A stretch of DNA of 64,000 nucleotides from Piscinibacter sp. (GCA_019635485.1 JAHBZL010000002.1:124001-188000), one strand, 5' to 3'; shown: positions 23,551 to 33,429, counted from the stretch's first letter. The notes: generated by a model from the letters alone, not told the origin. Translations and numbers: made by a program.

Positions 23551-26549
23551 ACGCGCCCTTGCCCGCTGCCGCGACGGTAGAGACCGCCGAGCTCGCGCGC
23601 CGGCTCGCGCGCGAGACCCGCGGCGAAGTGCTGTTCGACGCCGCTTCGCGCGGCCGCTACGCGACGGACGCGTCGATCTACCAGGTCATGCCGCTGGGCG
23701 TGTTCGTGCCGGCCACGCCGCAGGACGTGGCGATCGCGCTGCAGATCGCCCGCGAGCTGGGCGCGCCGCTGCTGCCGCGCGGCGGCGGCAGCTCGCAGTG
23801 CGGCCAGACCACCGGCACGGCGCTGGTGCTCGACTTCAGCAAGCACCTGCGGCGCGTGCTGGCGCTGGACGTCGAGAAACGCGAGGTGCAGGTCGAGCCC
23901 GGCATCGTGCTGGACCACCTGAACGCGCAGCTGCGCCGGCACGGACTGTGGTACCCGGTCGACGTGTCGACCAGTGCGCAGGCGACGCTCGGCGGCATGG
24001 CCGGCAACAACTCCTGCGGCAGCCGCAGCATCGCCTACGGCAACATGGTGCACAACGTCGAGCGCATCGCGGCCTGGCTGGCCGACGGCAGCGAGCTCGA
24101 CTTCGGCCCGCTCGCCACGCTGGGGCCAGCCGAGCGGGCCATCGCCGAGCACGTGTGCGGCCTGGCCGAGGCACTCGCGCCGGAGATCGACGCGCAGTGG
24201 CCGACCGTGATGCGGCGTGTCGCCGGCTACAACCTGGACATCTTCCGCCCGCGCAGCGAGCGGCCCTACACGGCCGACGGCAGCGTCAACCTGGCGCACC
24301 TGCTGGTCGGCGCGGAAGGCACGCTGGCGGTGACGAAGAGCCTGACGCTGCGGCTCGCGCCGCTGCCGCGCGCGCGGGTGCTCGGCGTGGTCAACTTCCC
24401 GACCTTCCGCGCGGCGATGGCCGCGGCGCAGCACATCGTCAAGCTCGGGCCCAGCGCGGTCGAGCTGGTCGACCGCACGATGATCGAGCTGGCGCGCGCC
24501 AACCCGGCGTTCCGCCCGGTGATCGAGGCGGCGCTGATCGGCACGCCGGAGGCGATCCTGCTGGTCGAGTTCAGCGGCGAGGAGCGCACCCCGCTGCTCG
24601 CGCAGCTGCACACGCTGGTCGAGCTGATGGGCGACCTCGCGCTGCCCGGCAGCGTGGTCGAAATGCCCGACGAGGCGGCCCAGAAGGCGCTCTGGGAAGT
24701 GCGCAAGGCGGGCCTGAACATCATGATGAGCCTGAAGGGCGACGGCAAGCCGGTCAGCTTCATCGAGGACTGCGCGGTGCCCCTCGAGCACCTGGCCGAC
24801 TACACCGACGCGCTGACCGAGGTCTTCGCGCAGCACGGCACGCGCGGCACCTGGTATGCACACGCGTCGGTCGGCACGCTGCACGTGCGGCCGATCCTGG
24901 ACATGCGCCAGGGCGGCCCGGAGGGTGGCGCCGCGAAGATGCGCCGCATCGCCGAGCAGGCGGCCGAACTGGTGCGGCGCTACCGCGGCGCCTACAGCGG
25001 CGAACATGGCGACGGGCTGTGCCGCGGCGAGTGGATCCGCTGGCAGTTCGGCCCGCGCATCGACGACGCGTTCCGCGCCATCAAGCAGCGCCTGGACCCG
25101 GCCAACCTGCTGTGCCCCGGCCGCATCGTCGACCCGCCGAAGATGGACGACGTGCGGCTGTTCCGCTATCCGCCCTCCTACCGCACGATCCCGCTGACCC
25201 CGGTGCTGGACTGGTCGGCGTGGAACGTGCAGAACGATCCGGCCACCGAGCGCATCGGCGCGCCGGGCAGCGGCGGCGACAACACCGGCGGCCTCGCGAA
25301 GGCCGTCGAGATGTGCAACAACAACGGCCACTGCCGCAAGTTCGACGCCGGCACGATGTGCCCGAGCTACCGCGTCACGCGCGACGAGCAGCATGTCACC
25401 CGCGGCCGGGCGAACACGCTGCGGCTCGCGCTGTCCGGCCAGCTCGGCGACGCGGACGCGGCCGACGCCGCGGTGCACGAGGCGCTCGACCTGTGCGTGG
25501 CCTGCAAGGGCTGCAAGCGCGACTGCCCGACCGGCGTCGACATGGCGCGCCTGAAGATCGAGTTCACGGCCCGCCGCAAGGCCCGCCACGGCCACACGCT
25601 GCGCGACCGGCTGATCGCGCACCTGCCGCGCTACGCCCGCTGGGCCAGCCTGCTGCCGGCGCTGCCGAACCTGCGCAACCGCGTGCCGGCGCTCGCGCGC
25701 CTCGGCCAGCGCTGGTTCGGACTGGCCGCGCAGCGCAGCCTGCCGCGCTGGCGGCGCGACACCTTCTGGCGCCAGGCGCCGTCGCTGCCGCTGGTCGACG
25801 CGGGCGCGGCGCTGGCCGCGTCGAAGTCCGTCGTGCTATGGGTCGACACCTTCAACGGCTGGTTCGAACCGGAGAACGCGACCGCCGCCGTGCGGGTGCT
25901 GCAGGCCGCCGGCTATGTCGTGCACGTGCCGGGCCATGCCGGCGCGGCGCCGTGCTGCGGCCGTACCTACCTCGCCACCGGCATGCCGGAGCGGGCGAAG
26001 GCGCAGCTGCGCGCACTGCTGGACATGCTGCTGCCGTTCGCGCAGCGCGGCATCCCGATCGTCGGGCTGGAACCGTCCTGCCTGCTGACGCTGCGCGACG
26101 AGGCACTGGTGTTCGGGCTCGGCGACGCGGCCGCGACCATCGCGGCGCAGGCGTCGACCTTCGAGGAGTTCCTCGCCCGCGAGGCACGCGCCGGCCGCTT
26201 CGCGCCGAAGCTGAGGCCGGCCACGCAGGCGCTGCGCGTGCACGGCCACTGCCACCAGAAGGCGTTCGGCGTGCTGTCCCCGGTGCTCGAGGTGCTGCGA
26301 TTGATTCCGGGCGCGACGCCGGAGCTGATCGAGAGTTCCTGCTGCGGCATGGCCGGCGCGTTCGGCTACGAGGCGGAGCATTTCGCCGTTTCGGCCCGCA
26401 TGGCCGAACTGAGCCTGCTGCCGGCGGTGCGCGCCGCCGCCGATGCGCTGATCGTCGCCGACGGTGCGAGCTGCCGGCACCAGATCGCCGACGGCGCCGG
26501 CCGCGACGCACTGCATGTCGCCCGCGTGCTGGCCGAGCATCTGATCTGA
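23547..26549 (+). CDS. FAD-linked oxidase fused to Fe-S and CCG domains (D-2-hydroxyacid dehydrogenase type)
   Basis: Large dehydrogenase of the GlcD/Dld2-YdiJ type that oxidises a D-2-hydroxy acid (lactate, 2-hydroxyglutarate or glycolate-like) and passes electrons towards quinones. The 1000-residue protein has a vanillyl-alcohol-oxidase-type FAD domain (PRGGGSSQCGQTTGTALVLD, GNNSCGSRSIAYG, residues 50-240), the FAD-oxidase C domain (to about 540), two [4Fe-4S] motifs (CNNNGHCRKF...MCPSYR near 588; CVACKGCKRDCPTG near 649) and two CCG domains (PCCGRT near 802, SSCCGMAG near 930). Length and order match YdiJ-like enzymes. Translationally coupled to the GntR gene. Substrate unknown. Confidence 0.9.
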   Translation: MNAPLPAAATVETAELARRLARETRGEVLFDAASRGRYATDASIYQVMPLGVFVPATPQDVAIALQIARELGAPLLPRGGGSSQCGQTTGTALVLDFSKHLRRVLALDVEKREVQVEPGIVLDHLNAQLRRHGLWYPVDVSTSAQATLGGMAGNNSCGSRSIAYGNMVHNVERIAAWLADGSELDFGPLATLGPAERAIAEHVCGLAEALAPEIDAQWPTVMRRVAGYNLDIFRPRSERPYTADGSVNLAHLLVGAEGTLAVTKSLTLRLAPLPRARVLGVVNFPTFRAAMAAAQHIVKLGPSAVELVDRTMIELARANPAFRPVIEAALIGTPEAILLVEFSGEERTPLLAQLHTLVELMGDLALPGSVVEMPDEAAQKALWEVRKAGLNIMMSLKGDGKPVSFIEDCAVPLEHLADYTDALTEVFAQHGTRGTWYAHASVGTLHVRPILDMRQGGPEGGAAKMRRIAEQAAELVRRYRGAYSGEHGDGLCRGEWIRWQFGPRIDDAFRAIKQRLDPANLLCPGRIVDPPKMDDVRLFRYPPSYRTIPLTPVLDWSAWNVQNDPATERIGAPGSGGDNTGGLAKAVEMCNNNGHCRKFDAGTMCPSYRVTRDEQHVTRGRANTLRLALSGQLGDADAADAAVHEALDLCVACKGCKRDCPTGVDMARLKIEFTARRKARHGHTLRDRLIAHLPRYARWASLLPALPNLRNRVPALARLGQRWFGLAAQRSLPRWRRDTFWRQAPSLPLVDAGAALAASKSVVLWVDTFNGWFEPENATAAVRVLQAAGYVVHVPGHAGAAPCCGRTYLATGMPERAKAQLRALLDMLLPFAQRGIPIVGLEPSCLLTLRDEALVFGLGDAAATIAAQASTFEEFLAREARAGRFAPKLRPATQALRVHGHCHQKAFGVLSPVLEVLRLIPGATPELIESSCCGMAGAFGYEAEHFAVSARMAELSLLPAVRAAADALIVADGASCRHQIADGAGRDALHVARVLAEHLI

Positions 26550-26661
26550 CCGGCATCAGCGTTTCCCCGCGCCGGCCGGTGGCTTACGTAGTTTCCGCCA
26601 TGGCGCGGGGGGTGGCCCTGAACACAATTCGCCATCCCGATTCCGCCCGAAAGGACGTTTC

Positions 26662-27633
26662 ATGAAGCGTTTCGTGCTGGCCGCCCTGGCCGCTGCCTCT
26701 GCCACCGCCGCCTTCGCCGAGTACCCGGAGAAGGCGGTCACGATCGTCGTGCCGTTCGCGGCCGGCGGGCCGACCGACAAGGTCGCGCGCGACCTCGCCG
26801 AAGCGCTGCGCAAGCCGCTCGGCAACGCGACCATCGTGATCGACAACACGGGTGGTGCCGGCGGCACGCTGGGAGCGACCAAGGTGGCACGGGCCAGCAA
26901 CGACGGCTACACGCTGCTGCTGCACCACATCGGCATGGCCACCTCGCCGGCGCTGTACCGTTCGCTGCAATTCAAGACCCTGGAAGACTTCGAGTACCTC
27001 GGCATGGTCAACGAGGTGCCCATGACGCTGATCGGCAAGCCGACGCTGCCGGCCAACAACTATGCCGAGCTGGTGAAGTGGCTGGAGGCGAACAAGGGCA
27101 AGATCAACCTCGCCAACGCCGGCCTGGGCGCGGCCTCGCACCTGTGCGGGCTGCTGTTCCAGCAGCGCATGAACATCGACATGCAGACCGTGCCGTACAA
27201 GGGCACCGCCCCGGCGATGAACGACCTGCTGGGCGGCCAGGTCGACATCATGTGCGACCAGACCACCAACACGACCGGCCAGATCGAGGCGGGCAAGGTC
27301 AAGGCCTACGCGGTCACGACGTCCAAGCGACTGCACACGCCGGCGCTGGCCAAGTTGCCGACGCTGGACGAGAGCGGCCTGAAGGGCTTCGACGTCAGCA
27401 TCTGGCACGGCCTGTATGCGCCGAAGGGCACGCCCAAGGCGGTGGTCGACAAGATCAACGCCGCGCTCAAGGTGGCGCTGAAGGATCCGGATTTCGTGAA
27501 GCGCCAGGAAGCACTGGGCGCCGTGGTGGTCACCGACGCGCGCACCAACAGCGCCGACCACAAGAAGTTCGTCGAGGCCGAGATCGCCAAGTGGGGCCCG
27601 GTCATCAAGGCCGCCGGCCAGTACGCGGACTGA
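26662..27633 (+). CDS. Bug/TctC-family periplasmic binding protein
   Basis: Extracytoplasmic solute receptor of the tripartite tricarboxylate group, greatly expanded in Burkholderiales. The 323-residue protein has a signal peptide (MKRFVLAALAAASATAAFA, cleavage before EYPEKAV), the opening VTIVVPFAAGGPTDKVAR, GAGGTLGATKVA, a VPYKGTAPAMNDLLGGQVDIM block and the usual HGLYAPKGTPKAVVDKINAAL near the end. Its membrane partners TctA/TctB are not in the window, as is normal for Bug orphans. AAAGGA lies 6-11 bases upstream of the start. Likely the receptor of a related carboxylate, but the ligand is unknown. Confidence 0.92.
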   Translation: MKRFVLAALAAASATAAFAEYPEKAVTIVVPFAAGGPTDKVARDLAEALRKPLGNATIVIDNTGGAGGTLGATKVARASNDGYTLLLHHIGMATSPALYRSLQFKTLEDFEYLGMVNEVPMTLIGKPTLPANNYAELVKWLEANKGKINLANAGLGAASHLCGLLFQQRMNIDMQTVPYKGTAPAMNDLLGGQVDIMCDQTTNTTGQIEAGKVKAYAVTTSKRLHTPALAKLPTLDESGLKGFDVSIWHGLYAPKGTPKAVVDKINAALKVALKDPDFVKRQEALGAVVVTDARTNSADHKKFVEAEIAKWGPVIKAAGQYAD

Positions 27634-28104
27634 TCAGCCTCCGTCCCGGCGTGCCGGCGCTGCCGGCCGCCGGACCGTCAGCGGCAGCGTGACCGGGCCG
27701 TCGTTGACCAGGTGCACCTGCATGTGCGCGCCGAACTCGCCGGCCGCCACTTGAGGATGTGCCGCCCGCGCCGCCGAGAGCACCCGTTCGTAGAGGCGCC
27801 GGCCGAGGTCCGGCGGCGCCGCACCGCTGAAGCTGGGGCGGTTGCCGCCGGCGGTGTCCGCGGCCAGCGTGAACTGGCTGACCACCAGCAGGGCGCCGAC
27901 GTCCGCCACGCTGCGGTTCATCTTCCCGTCGGCATCGCCGAAGATGCGCAGCTTCAGCAGCCGGGTCACGAGGCGGTCCGCCTCGGCCTCGCCGTCGTCC
28001 GGCTCCGCGCAGACGAACACCAGCAGCCCCGGCCCGATCTCGCCCACGGTGCGGCCGGCCACCTCGACGCGTGCCTGCGCAACGCGCTGCAGCAGCGCGA
28101 TCAC
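27634..28104 (-). CDS. dtd: D-aminoacyl-tRNA deacylase Dtd
   Basis: Removes D-amino acids (and misacylated glycine) from tRNA. The 156-residue protein starts at GTG 28104 (read as Met), giving the family start [15 protein letters not shown]. The catalytic SQFTL motif ([11 protein letters not shown]) and the GPVT motif (NDGPVTLPL), the two signatures of DTD, are both present, with the usual [10 protein letters not shown] segment. It is about 10 residues longer than the E. coli enzyme because of a Pro/Arg-rich tail. It overlaps the upstream cation transporter gene by four bases (GTGA) and its stop abuts the convergent Bug gene with no gap. Confidence 0.95.
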   Translation of the reverse strand: MIALLQRVAQARVEVAGRTVGEIGPGLLVFVCAEPDDGEAEADRLVTRLLKLRIFGDADGKMNRSVADVGALLVVSQFTLAADTAGGNRPSFSGAAPPDLGRRLYERVLSAARAAHPQVAAGEFGAHMQVHLVNDGPVTLPLTVRRPAAPARRDGG

Positions 28105-28991
28105 AGCAGATCCTTCGGATCGTCGAAATGCGCCTCGACGTCGGTGGGCAGCAGCTGGATCGTCGCGCGCAGGCCCGGCACCGCGCTCATCAGCGCCTGC
28201 TCGACGCTCGTGCGCAGCGCCGCAGCGCGGCCGAGCGTCCAGCCGGCCGGCATGTGCATGTGCACGTCGACGAAGCGGCGCTGGCCGGCGCGGCGCGTCA
28301 CCACATGGTCGAAGCGGATCGTCGGGTGCGCGAACTGCGCCAGCGTGCGGTCGATCGTCGACCGCACCTCGGGCTCGACGGCCGTGTCCATCAGGCCGTC
28401 GACCGAGCGGGTCGCGAGGCGGTAGCCTTCGTAGAGGATGTTCAGCGCGACACCGATCGCGAGCAGGGGATCCAGCCACAGCCAGCCGGTCGCCGCGACC
28501 AGCAGCAGGCCGAGCACGACACCCGCGGAAGTCCAGACGTCGGTGAACAGGTGGCGTGCATCCGCCTCCAGCGCGATCGACCGCTGCTCGCGCGAGGCGA
28601 CCAGCATGCGCCAGGCGAGCAGTCCGTTCACTGCCGAGCTGGCCACCGACAGCGCCAGGCCCCAGCCGAGCTGCTCGAGCGGCTGCGGCTCGATGAAGCG
28701 CTGCACCGCCGCCCAGATGATGCCGCCGGCCGCGCCGACGATCAGCAGGCCCTCGAAACCGCTCGAGAAGTACTCGGCCTTGTGGTGGCCGAACGGGTGA
28801 TCCGCGTCCGCGGGGCGCTCGGCGATCGTCACCATCAGCACCGCGAACAGCGCCGCCGCCAGGTTGACGAAGGACTCCATCGCGTCCGACAGCAGGCCGA
28901 CCGAGCCGGTGATCCACCAGGCGCCGGTCTTCATCACGATGGTCGCGATCGCCGCGACCACCGAGAGCTTCAGCAGGGTCTTCGCCTGCAC
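28101..28991 (-). CDS. Cation diffusion facilitator (FieF-like)
   Basis: Membrane transporter that exports divalent metals such as zinc or iron by proton exchange. The 296-residue protein has six hydrophobic segments, a DAMESF motif in TM2, the loop motif [12 protein letters not shown], a HxxxD metal pair in TM5 ([11 protein letters not shown]) and a cytoplasmic C-terminal domain with the [22 protein letters not shown] pattern. GTG start at 28991 gives [10 protein letters not shown]. It lies 4 bases after tyrS on the same strand. The metal cannot be assigned from sequence. Confidence 0.92.
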   Translation of the reverse strand: MQAKTLLKLSVVAAIATIVMKTGAWWITGSVGLLSDAMESFVNLAAALFAVLMVTIAERPADADHPFGHHKAEYFSSGFEGLLIVGAAGGIIWAAVQRFIEPQPLEQLGWGLALSVASSAVNGLLAWRMLVASREQRSIALEADARHLFTDVWTSAGVVLGLLLVAATGWLWLDPLLAIGVALNILYEGYRLATRSVDGLMDTAVEPEVRSTIDRTLAQFAHPTIRFDHVVTRRAGQRRFVDVHMHMPAGWTLGRAAALRTSVEQALMSAVPGLRATIQLLPTDVEAHFDDPKDLL

Positions 28992-28995
28992 GCGC

Positions 28996-30234
28996 TCAGC
29001 TCGTCAGCGTGACGCGCGCGAACCGGCGCTTGCCCACCTGGACGACGTAGGTGCCGGGGCCGAGCTTGAGTCCCTTGTCGCCGACCACGCCGCCGTCCAC
29101 GCGCACGCCGCCGCCGTCCACCAGGCGCAGCGCCTCGCTGGTCGACGGCGCGAGGTTCGCCTGCTTCAGCAGCGCCCCGATCGGCAGCGGCGCGCCGGCC
29201 AGCGCGACGGCCGGGATCTCGTCCGGCACGCCGCCGCGGGCGCGGTTCGCGAAGTCCGCCTCGGCCGCATCGGCCGCCGCCGCGCTGTGGAAGCGCGTGG
29301 TGATCTCCTTCGCCAGCTGCACCTTGGCGTCCTTCGGGTTGCGGCCCGCATCGACCTCGGCCTTCAGCGCCGCGATGTCGCGCTCGCTGCGGAAGCTCAG
29401 CAGCGTGAAGTACTTCCACATCAGCGTGTCGCTGATCGACAGCAGCTTGGCGAACATGTCGTTCGCCGGCTCGGCGATGCCGATGTAGTTGCCCTTGCTC
29501 TTGGACATCTTCTCGACGCCGTCGAGCCCCTCGAGCAGCGGCATCGTCAGGATGCATTGCGGCTCCTGGCCGTACTCCGACTGCAAGGCGCGGCCGACCA
29601 GCAGGTTGAACTTCTGGTCGGTGCCGCCGAGTTCGAGGTCGGACTGAAGCGCCACCGAGTCGTAGCCCTGCATCAGCGGATAGAGGAACTCGTGCACGCT
29701 GATCGGCGTGCCGGCCTTGAAGCGCTCGGCGAAGTCGTTGCGCTCCATCATGCGCGCCACCGTGTAGCGGGCGGCCAGCTGGATCATGCCGCGCGCGCCC
29801 AGCGGGTCGCTCCATTCGGAGTTGTAGCGGATCTCGGTCCGGTCCGGATCCAGCACCAGGCTGGCCTGGCGGTAGTAGGTCTGCGCGTTGGCCTCGATCT
29901 GCTCGCGCGTCAGCGGCGGGCGGGTGGTGTTGCGGCCGGACGGGTCGCCGATCATCGACGTGAAGTCGCCGATCAGGAAGATCACCGTGTGCCCCAGGTC
30001 CTGCAGCTGGCGCATCTTGTTGAGCACGACGGTGTGGCCGAGGTGGATGTCCGGCGCCGTCGGGTCGAGACCCAGCTTGATGCGCAGTGGCACGCCGGTT
30101 GCTTCGGAGCGGGCAAGCTTGGCGGTCCAGTCCGCCTCCGGTAACAGCTCGTCGCAACCTCGCCTGGAGACGCTCAGCGCCTCTCGAACGCGGTCGGTCA
30201 CGGGGTAGGACGGGGGCGGGGTGCCGACGGACAT
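28996..30234 (-). CDS. tyrS: Tyrosyl-tRNA synthetase
   Basis: Charges tRNA-Tyr. The 412-residue class I enzyme has the HIGH motif as PDIHLGHTV (about residue 60), the KMSKS loop as VEKMSKSKGNY (about 240) and a C-terminal S4 RNA-binding domain (LRLVDGGGVRVDGGVV). The motif set is that of the TyrZ-like branch common in proteobacteria. Start ATG 30234. It is divergent from the M23 peptidase gene; between them (30235-30396) I see a TATACT (30282-30287) that could be a -10 for the peptidase, with no convincing -35. Confidence 0.96.
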   Translation of the reverse strand: MSVGTPPPSYPVTDRVREALSVSRRGCDELLPEADWTAKLARSEATGVPLRIKLGLDPTAPDIHLGHTVVLNKMRQLQDLGHTVIFLIGDFTSMIGDPSGRNTTRPPLTREQIEANAQTYYRQASLVLDPDRTEIRYNSEWSDPLGARGMIQLAARYTVARMMERNDFAERFKAGTPISVHEFLYPLMQGYDSVALQSDLELGGTDQKFNLLVGRALQSEYGQEPQCILTMPLLEGLDGVEKMSKSKGNYIGIAEPANDMFAKLLSISDTLMWKYFTLLSFRSERDIAALKAEVDAGRNPKDAKVQLAKEITTRFHSAAAADAAEADFANRARGGVPDEIPAVALAGAPLPIGALLKQANLAPSTSEALRLVDGGGVRVDGGVVGDKGLKLGPGTYVVQVGKRRFARVTLTS

Positions 30235-30396
30235 TCGGGGCTCTAGTGGGTTCTACGCAATGGTCCGCAGCACCTGGCCGGTATACTGCGGCGCGGTCTT
30301 GCACCGCCTGCGACCGGCCCGCGACGGGCCCGTCAAGCGCACGGATTCTAGTGGACGGGCCTCGGCCTCCAGGTCGGCACCGTCTCCCGCAGCCAG

Positions 30397-31812
30397 ATGA
30401 ACCGAGCCTTCGGGCGACCGGAACAAGAATTGAAGTCGTTGGTTTCGCTTGAACGCCGCGTCGGCGCCGGACTGGCCGGCCTTGCCAGATTCGTCTCCGC
30501 CCACCCGCGCAGCCTGGCCGCGGCGGTGGCGTTGTCGCTCACCGGTTTCGGCGCGACGGCCTGGGGCATCGCCACGCAGGGTCCCGACCCGGCCGACCTG
30601 CCGCGTCGCCTGGTGACGGAAATGGTCACCCCGGAAGACGTGCAGAGCCAGCTCGAAGCCCTGGCCGAGCATGAGCTCGAGCTCTATCGCAGCGACTTGA
30701 CCCGCAGCAGCGACACGGCCGACAGCCTGCTCGCCCGGCTCGGCGTCAGCGATGCCGAGGCGGCCGCCTTCCTGCGCCGCGACCCGGTGGCCCGCCGCAT
30801 CCTCGAAGGCCGCGCCGGCAAGATGGTCCGTGCGGTGACGGGGGAGTCCGGCGCCCTGACCGAGCTGGTGGCGCGCTACGCCCCGACCGATTCCAAGCTG
30901 CTCGGCACCCACTTCACGCGCTTGACGGTCAAGCGCGATGCGGTCGGCCTGACCGCCAGCGTCGACACCGACGTGCTGGCCCGCCAGGTCCGGCTCGGCA
31001 GCGGGACGATCCAGACATCGCTGTTCGCCGCGACCGACGAGGCACGCATCCCCGACGGCGTGGCGAGCCAGCTGGCCGAGGTGTTCTCCACCGACGTCGA
31101 TTTCCACCGCGAGCTGCGCAAGGGCGACACCTTCTCGGTCGTCTACGAGGCGCTGACCGCCGACGGCGAGCCGATCACCTGGAGCAACTCGAGCGGCCGC
31201 GTGCTGGCCGCCGAGTTCGTCAACAAGGGCCGTTCCCTCTCGGCGGCGTGGTTCACCGACGAGAACGGCAAGGGCGGCTACTACGACCTCGACGGCCGCA
31301 GCAAGCGGCGCGCATTCCTGGCCAGCCCGATGGCGTTCTCGCGCGTCACGTCGGGCTTCGCGATGCGCATGCACCCGATCCTGAACCAGTGGCGGCAGCA
31401 CAAGGGCGTCGACTACGGCGCGCCGAAGGGCACGCCAGTGCGCACCGTCGGTGACGGCGTGGTCGAGTTCGCCGGCTGGCAGAACGGCTACGGCAACGTG
31501 GTCGAGATCAAGCACAGCAACGACCGGTCGACGGTCTACGCCCACCTGAGCCGCATCGACGTGCGGCGCGGCCAGCGCGTCGAGCAGGGCACGAACATCG
31601 GCGCCGTCGGCGCGACCGGCTGGGCGACCGGCCCGCACCTGCACTTCGAGGTGAAGGTGCGCGGCGAGCAGCGCAACCCGATCACGATCGCTCAGACCTC
31701 CGAGGCGATCGAGCTGACCGAGGCGTCCCGGCCGCGCTTCGCCGCGCTGGCGGCGAGCCTGCGGGGCCAGCTGGACGCCGCGAGCTCGCTGGGCGGCGCC
31801 GTCGCCGAGTAA
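30397..31812 (+). CDS. M23-family (LytM/DipM-like) metallopeptidase, membrane anchored
   Basis: Likely peptidoglycan endopeptidase. The 471-residue protein has an N-terminal cytoplasmic stretch, one membrane anchor near residues 43-60 (SLAAAVALSLTGFGATAWGI), a central region with coiled and LysM-like/OapA-like character, and a C-terminal LytM domain (about 320-430) with zinc ligands in MHPILNQWRQHKGVDYGAPKG and the HLHFEV motif, plus YAHLSRIDVRRGQRV. All catalytic histidines and the Asp are present, so it should be active. It shares a transcript direction with anmK, 16 bases on; both concern cell-wall turnover. Confidence 0.93.
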   Translation: MNRAFGRPEQELKSLVSLERRVGAGLAGLARFVSAHPRSLAAAVALSLTGFGATAWGIATQGPDPADLPRRLVTEMVTPEDVQSQLEALAEHELELYRSDLTRSSDTADSLLARLGVSDAEAAAFLRRDPVARRILEGRAGKMVRAVTGESGALTELVARYAPTDSKLLGTHFTRLTVKRDAVGLTASVDTDVLARQVRLGSGTIQTSLFAATDEARIPDGVASQLAEVFSTDVDFHRELRKGDTFSVVYEALTADGEPITWSNSSGRVLAAEFVNKGRSLSAAWFTDENGKGGYYDLDGRSKRRAFLASPMAFSRVTSGFAMRMHPILNQWRQHKGVDYGAPKGTPVRTVGDGVVEFAGWQNGYGNVVEIKHSNDRSTVYAHLSRIDVRRGQRVEQGTNIGAVGATGWATGPHLHFEVKVRGEQRNPITIAQTSEAIELTEASRPRFAALAASLRGQLDAASSLGGAVAE

Positions 31813-31828
31813 CTTCCGGCCGCGCGAG

Positions 31829-32947
31829 GTGGCCGCCGAGGCGTACATCGGCCTGATGTCCGGCACCTCGCTGGACGGCGTCGATGGCGTGCTGGTCGAG
31901 CTGGATGTCGATCAACCGCAGGCGCTGTCCGTGCGCGCCCACGTGCACCGGGCTTTCGATCCGGCCCTGGCCGCCGAGCTGCTCGCGCTCAACGAACCTC
32001 AGCCCGACGAATTGCACCGGGCCGCGCTGGCCGGCAACGCCCTGGCGCTGGCCTACGTGGCGGTGGTTGCCGAGCTGCTGACGCAGGCGGAGGGCCCCGC
32101 AGGGCCGGTCCGCGCGATCGGCGCACACGGCCAGACGGTCCGCCACCGGCCGCAGCAGTTCGATGGCCATGGCTACACCCTGCAGCTGCTGAACCCGGCC
32201 CTGCTCGCCGAGCAGACGAGCATCGACGTGGTGGCCGACCTGCGCAGCCGCGATCTGGCGGCTGGCGGCCAGGGCGCGCCGCTGGTGCCGGCGTTCCATC
32301 GGGCCCTGTTCTCGCGCCCGGACATGGACGTGGCCGTGCTCAACCTCGGCGGCATCGCCAACCTGAGCCTGCTGAAGGCCGACGGCCAGGTCACGGGTTT
32401 CGACTGCGGCCCCGCCAATGCCCTGCTGGACCACTGGGCCGGGCGCCACCTCGGCCGGCCGTTCGACGACGAGGGCCGCTGGGCGGCCGGCGGGCGAGTC
32501 GATCCGACACTGCTCGCCGCGGCGCAGCGCGAACCCTACTTTGCGCTGCCACCGCCCAAGAGCACCGGCCGCGACCTGTTCAACCCGCGTTGGTTGCAGT
32601 CGCTGCCGCTGGACGGAGTCGCGCCGCGTGACGTTCAAGCCACGCTCGCCGAGCTCACGGCCTGGGCCTGCGCGCGCGACCTGCAGCGGCTGGCACCAGA
32701 GACTCGGGAACTGCTCGTCTGCGGAGGAGGCGCCTTCAACCGGGACCTGCTTGCGCGACTCGCCAACCGGCTGCCCGGCGTGACGGTCCTTCCCAGCCGC
32801 GCCCGGGGATTGCCGCCCGACCAGGTCGAGGCCTGCGCGTTCGCGTGGCTGGCGGCCATGTTCGTGCATCGCCGCCCGGCCAGCCTGCCGGCAGTGACGG
32901 GTGCGCGCGGAGCGCGCCTGCTGGGCGCGCTGTACCCCGCCGCCTGA
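31829..32947 (+). CDS. anmK: Anhydro-N-acetylmuramic acid kinase AnmK
   Basis: Phosphorylates and opens 1,6-anhydro-MurNAc released from the cell wall, allowing recycling. The 372-residue protein has the nucleotide loop MSGTSLDGVDGVL, the AIGAHGQTVRHRP block, LNLGGIANLSLL, FDCGPANALLD and the late CGGGAFNRDLL motif. The start is GTG at 31829 with GCGAGG just upstream; it is 16 bases after the M23 peptidase. Pairing with a wall hydrolase is common in betaproteobacteria and makes functional sense. Confidence 0.96.
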   Translation: MAAEAYIGLMSGTSLDGVDGVLVELDVDQPQALSVRAHVHRAFDPALAAELLALNEPQPDELHRAALAGNALALAYVAVVAELLTQAEGPAGPVRAIGAHGQTVRHRPQQFDGHGYTLQLLNPALLAEQTSIDVVADLRSRDLAAGGQGAPLVPAFHRALFSRPDMDVAVLNLGGIANLSLLKADGQVTGFDCGPANALLDHWAGRHLGRPFDDEGRWAAGGRVDPTLLAAAQREPYFALPPPKSTGRDLFNPRWLQSLPLDGVAPRDVQATLAELTAWACARDLQRLAPETRELLVCGGGAFNRDLLARLANRLPGVTVLPSRARGLPPDQVEACAFAWLAAMFVHRRPASLPAVTGARGARLLGALYPAA

Positions 32948-32953
32948 AACGAC

Positions 32954-32977
32954 GAAGGCCGCCCGGAGGCGGCCTTC
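32954..32977. terminator. Strong hairpin between convergent anmK and erpA
   Basis: GAAGGCCGCC (32954-32963) pairs without mismatch with GGCGGCCTTC (32968-32977) over a CGGA loop. It lies 6 bases after the anmK stop and 34 bases after the erpA stop. A few T residues follow it on the minus strand (GTCGTTTC), little on the plus strand. Best read as a shared transcription terminator, stronger for erpA. Confidence 0.7.
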
Positions 32978-33011
32978 ACGCGGCGGCGCCTGCGCGCCCG
33001 GCGTTCTCGAT

Positions 33012-33392
33012 TCAGACGGAGAAGCTCGATCCGCACCCGCAGGTGGTGGTGGCGTTCGGGTTCTTGATGACGAATTGCGCGCCCTGCAGGTCGTCCTTGT
33101 AGTCGATCTCGGCACCGACCAGGTACTGCAGGCTCATCGCGTCGATCAGCAGCGTGACGCCGTTCTTCGTCATCTGCGTGTCGTCCTCGTTGACCACCTC
33201 GTCGAAGGTGAAGCCGTACTGGAAGCCGGAACAACCGCCGCCCTGCACGAAGACGCGCAGCTTCAGGTCCGGGTTGCCTTCCTCGTCGACCAGTTCCTTG
33301 ACCTTGCCGGCCGCGCTGTCCGTGAAGACGATCGGCGCCGGCGGCTCTTCCATCGGGACCGCGGTCTGGACGTTGTCGGCCACTGCACTCAT
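33012..33392 (-). CDS. erpA: Iron-sulfur cluster insertion protein ErpA
   Basis: A-type carrier that delivers Fe-S clusters to apoproteins. The 126-residue protein has the three conserved cysteines, one in [11 protein letters not shown] and two in the C-terminal CGCGSSFSV, with [18 protein letters not shown] in front. ATG 33392 is preceded by GGAGCGAACG; an in-frame start at 33410 would add six residues. The neighbouring bactofilin gene upstream runs in the same direction, a layout common in Burkholderiales. Confidence 0.95.
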   Translation of the reverse strand: MSAVADNVQTAVPMEEPPAPIVFTDSAAGKVKELVDEEGNPDLKLRVFVQGGGCSGFQYGFTFDEVVNEDDTQMTKNGVTLLIDAMSLQYLVGAEIDYKDDLQGAQFVIKNPNATTTCGCGSSFSV

Positions 33393-33429
33393 CGTTCGCT
33401 CCTTCGGCACCTTGCCGGGGAACCCATTG

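Noticed and set aside
30282-30287. Confident promoter for the M23 peptidase gene (TATACT)
   Set aside because: No acceptable -35 sequence is found 16-18 bases upstream, so it is mentioned only as a possibility in the gene entries.
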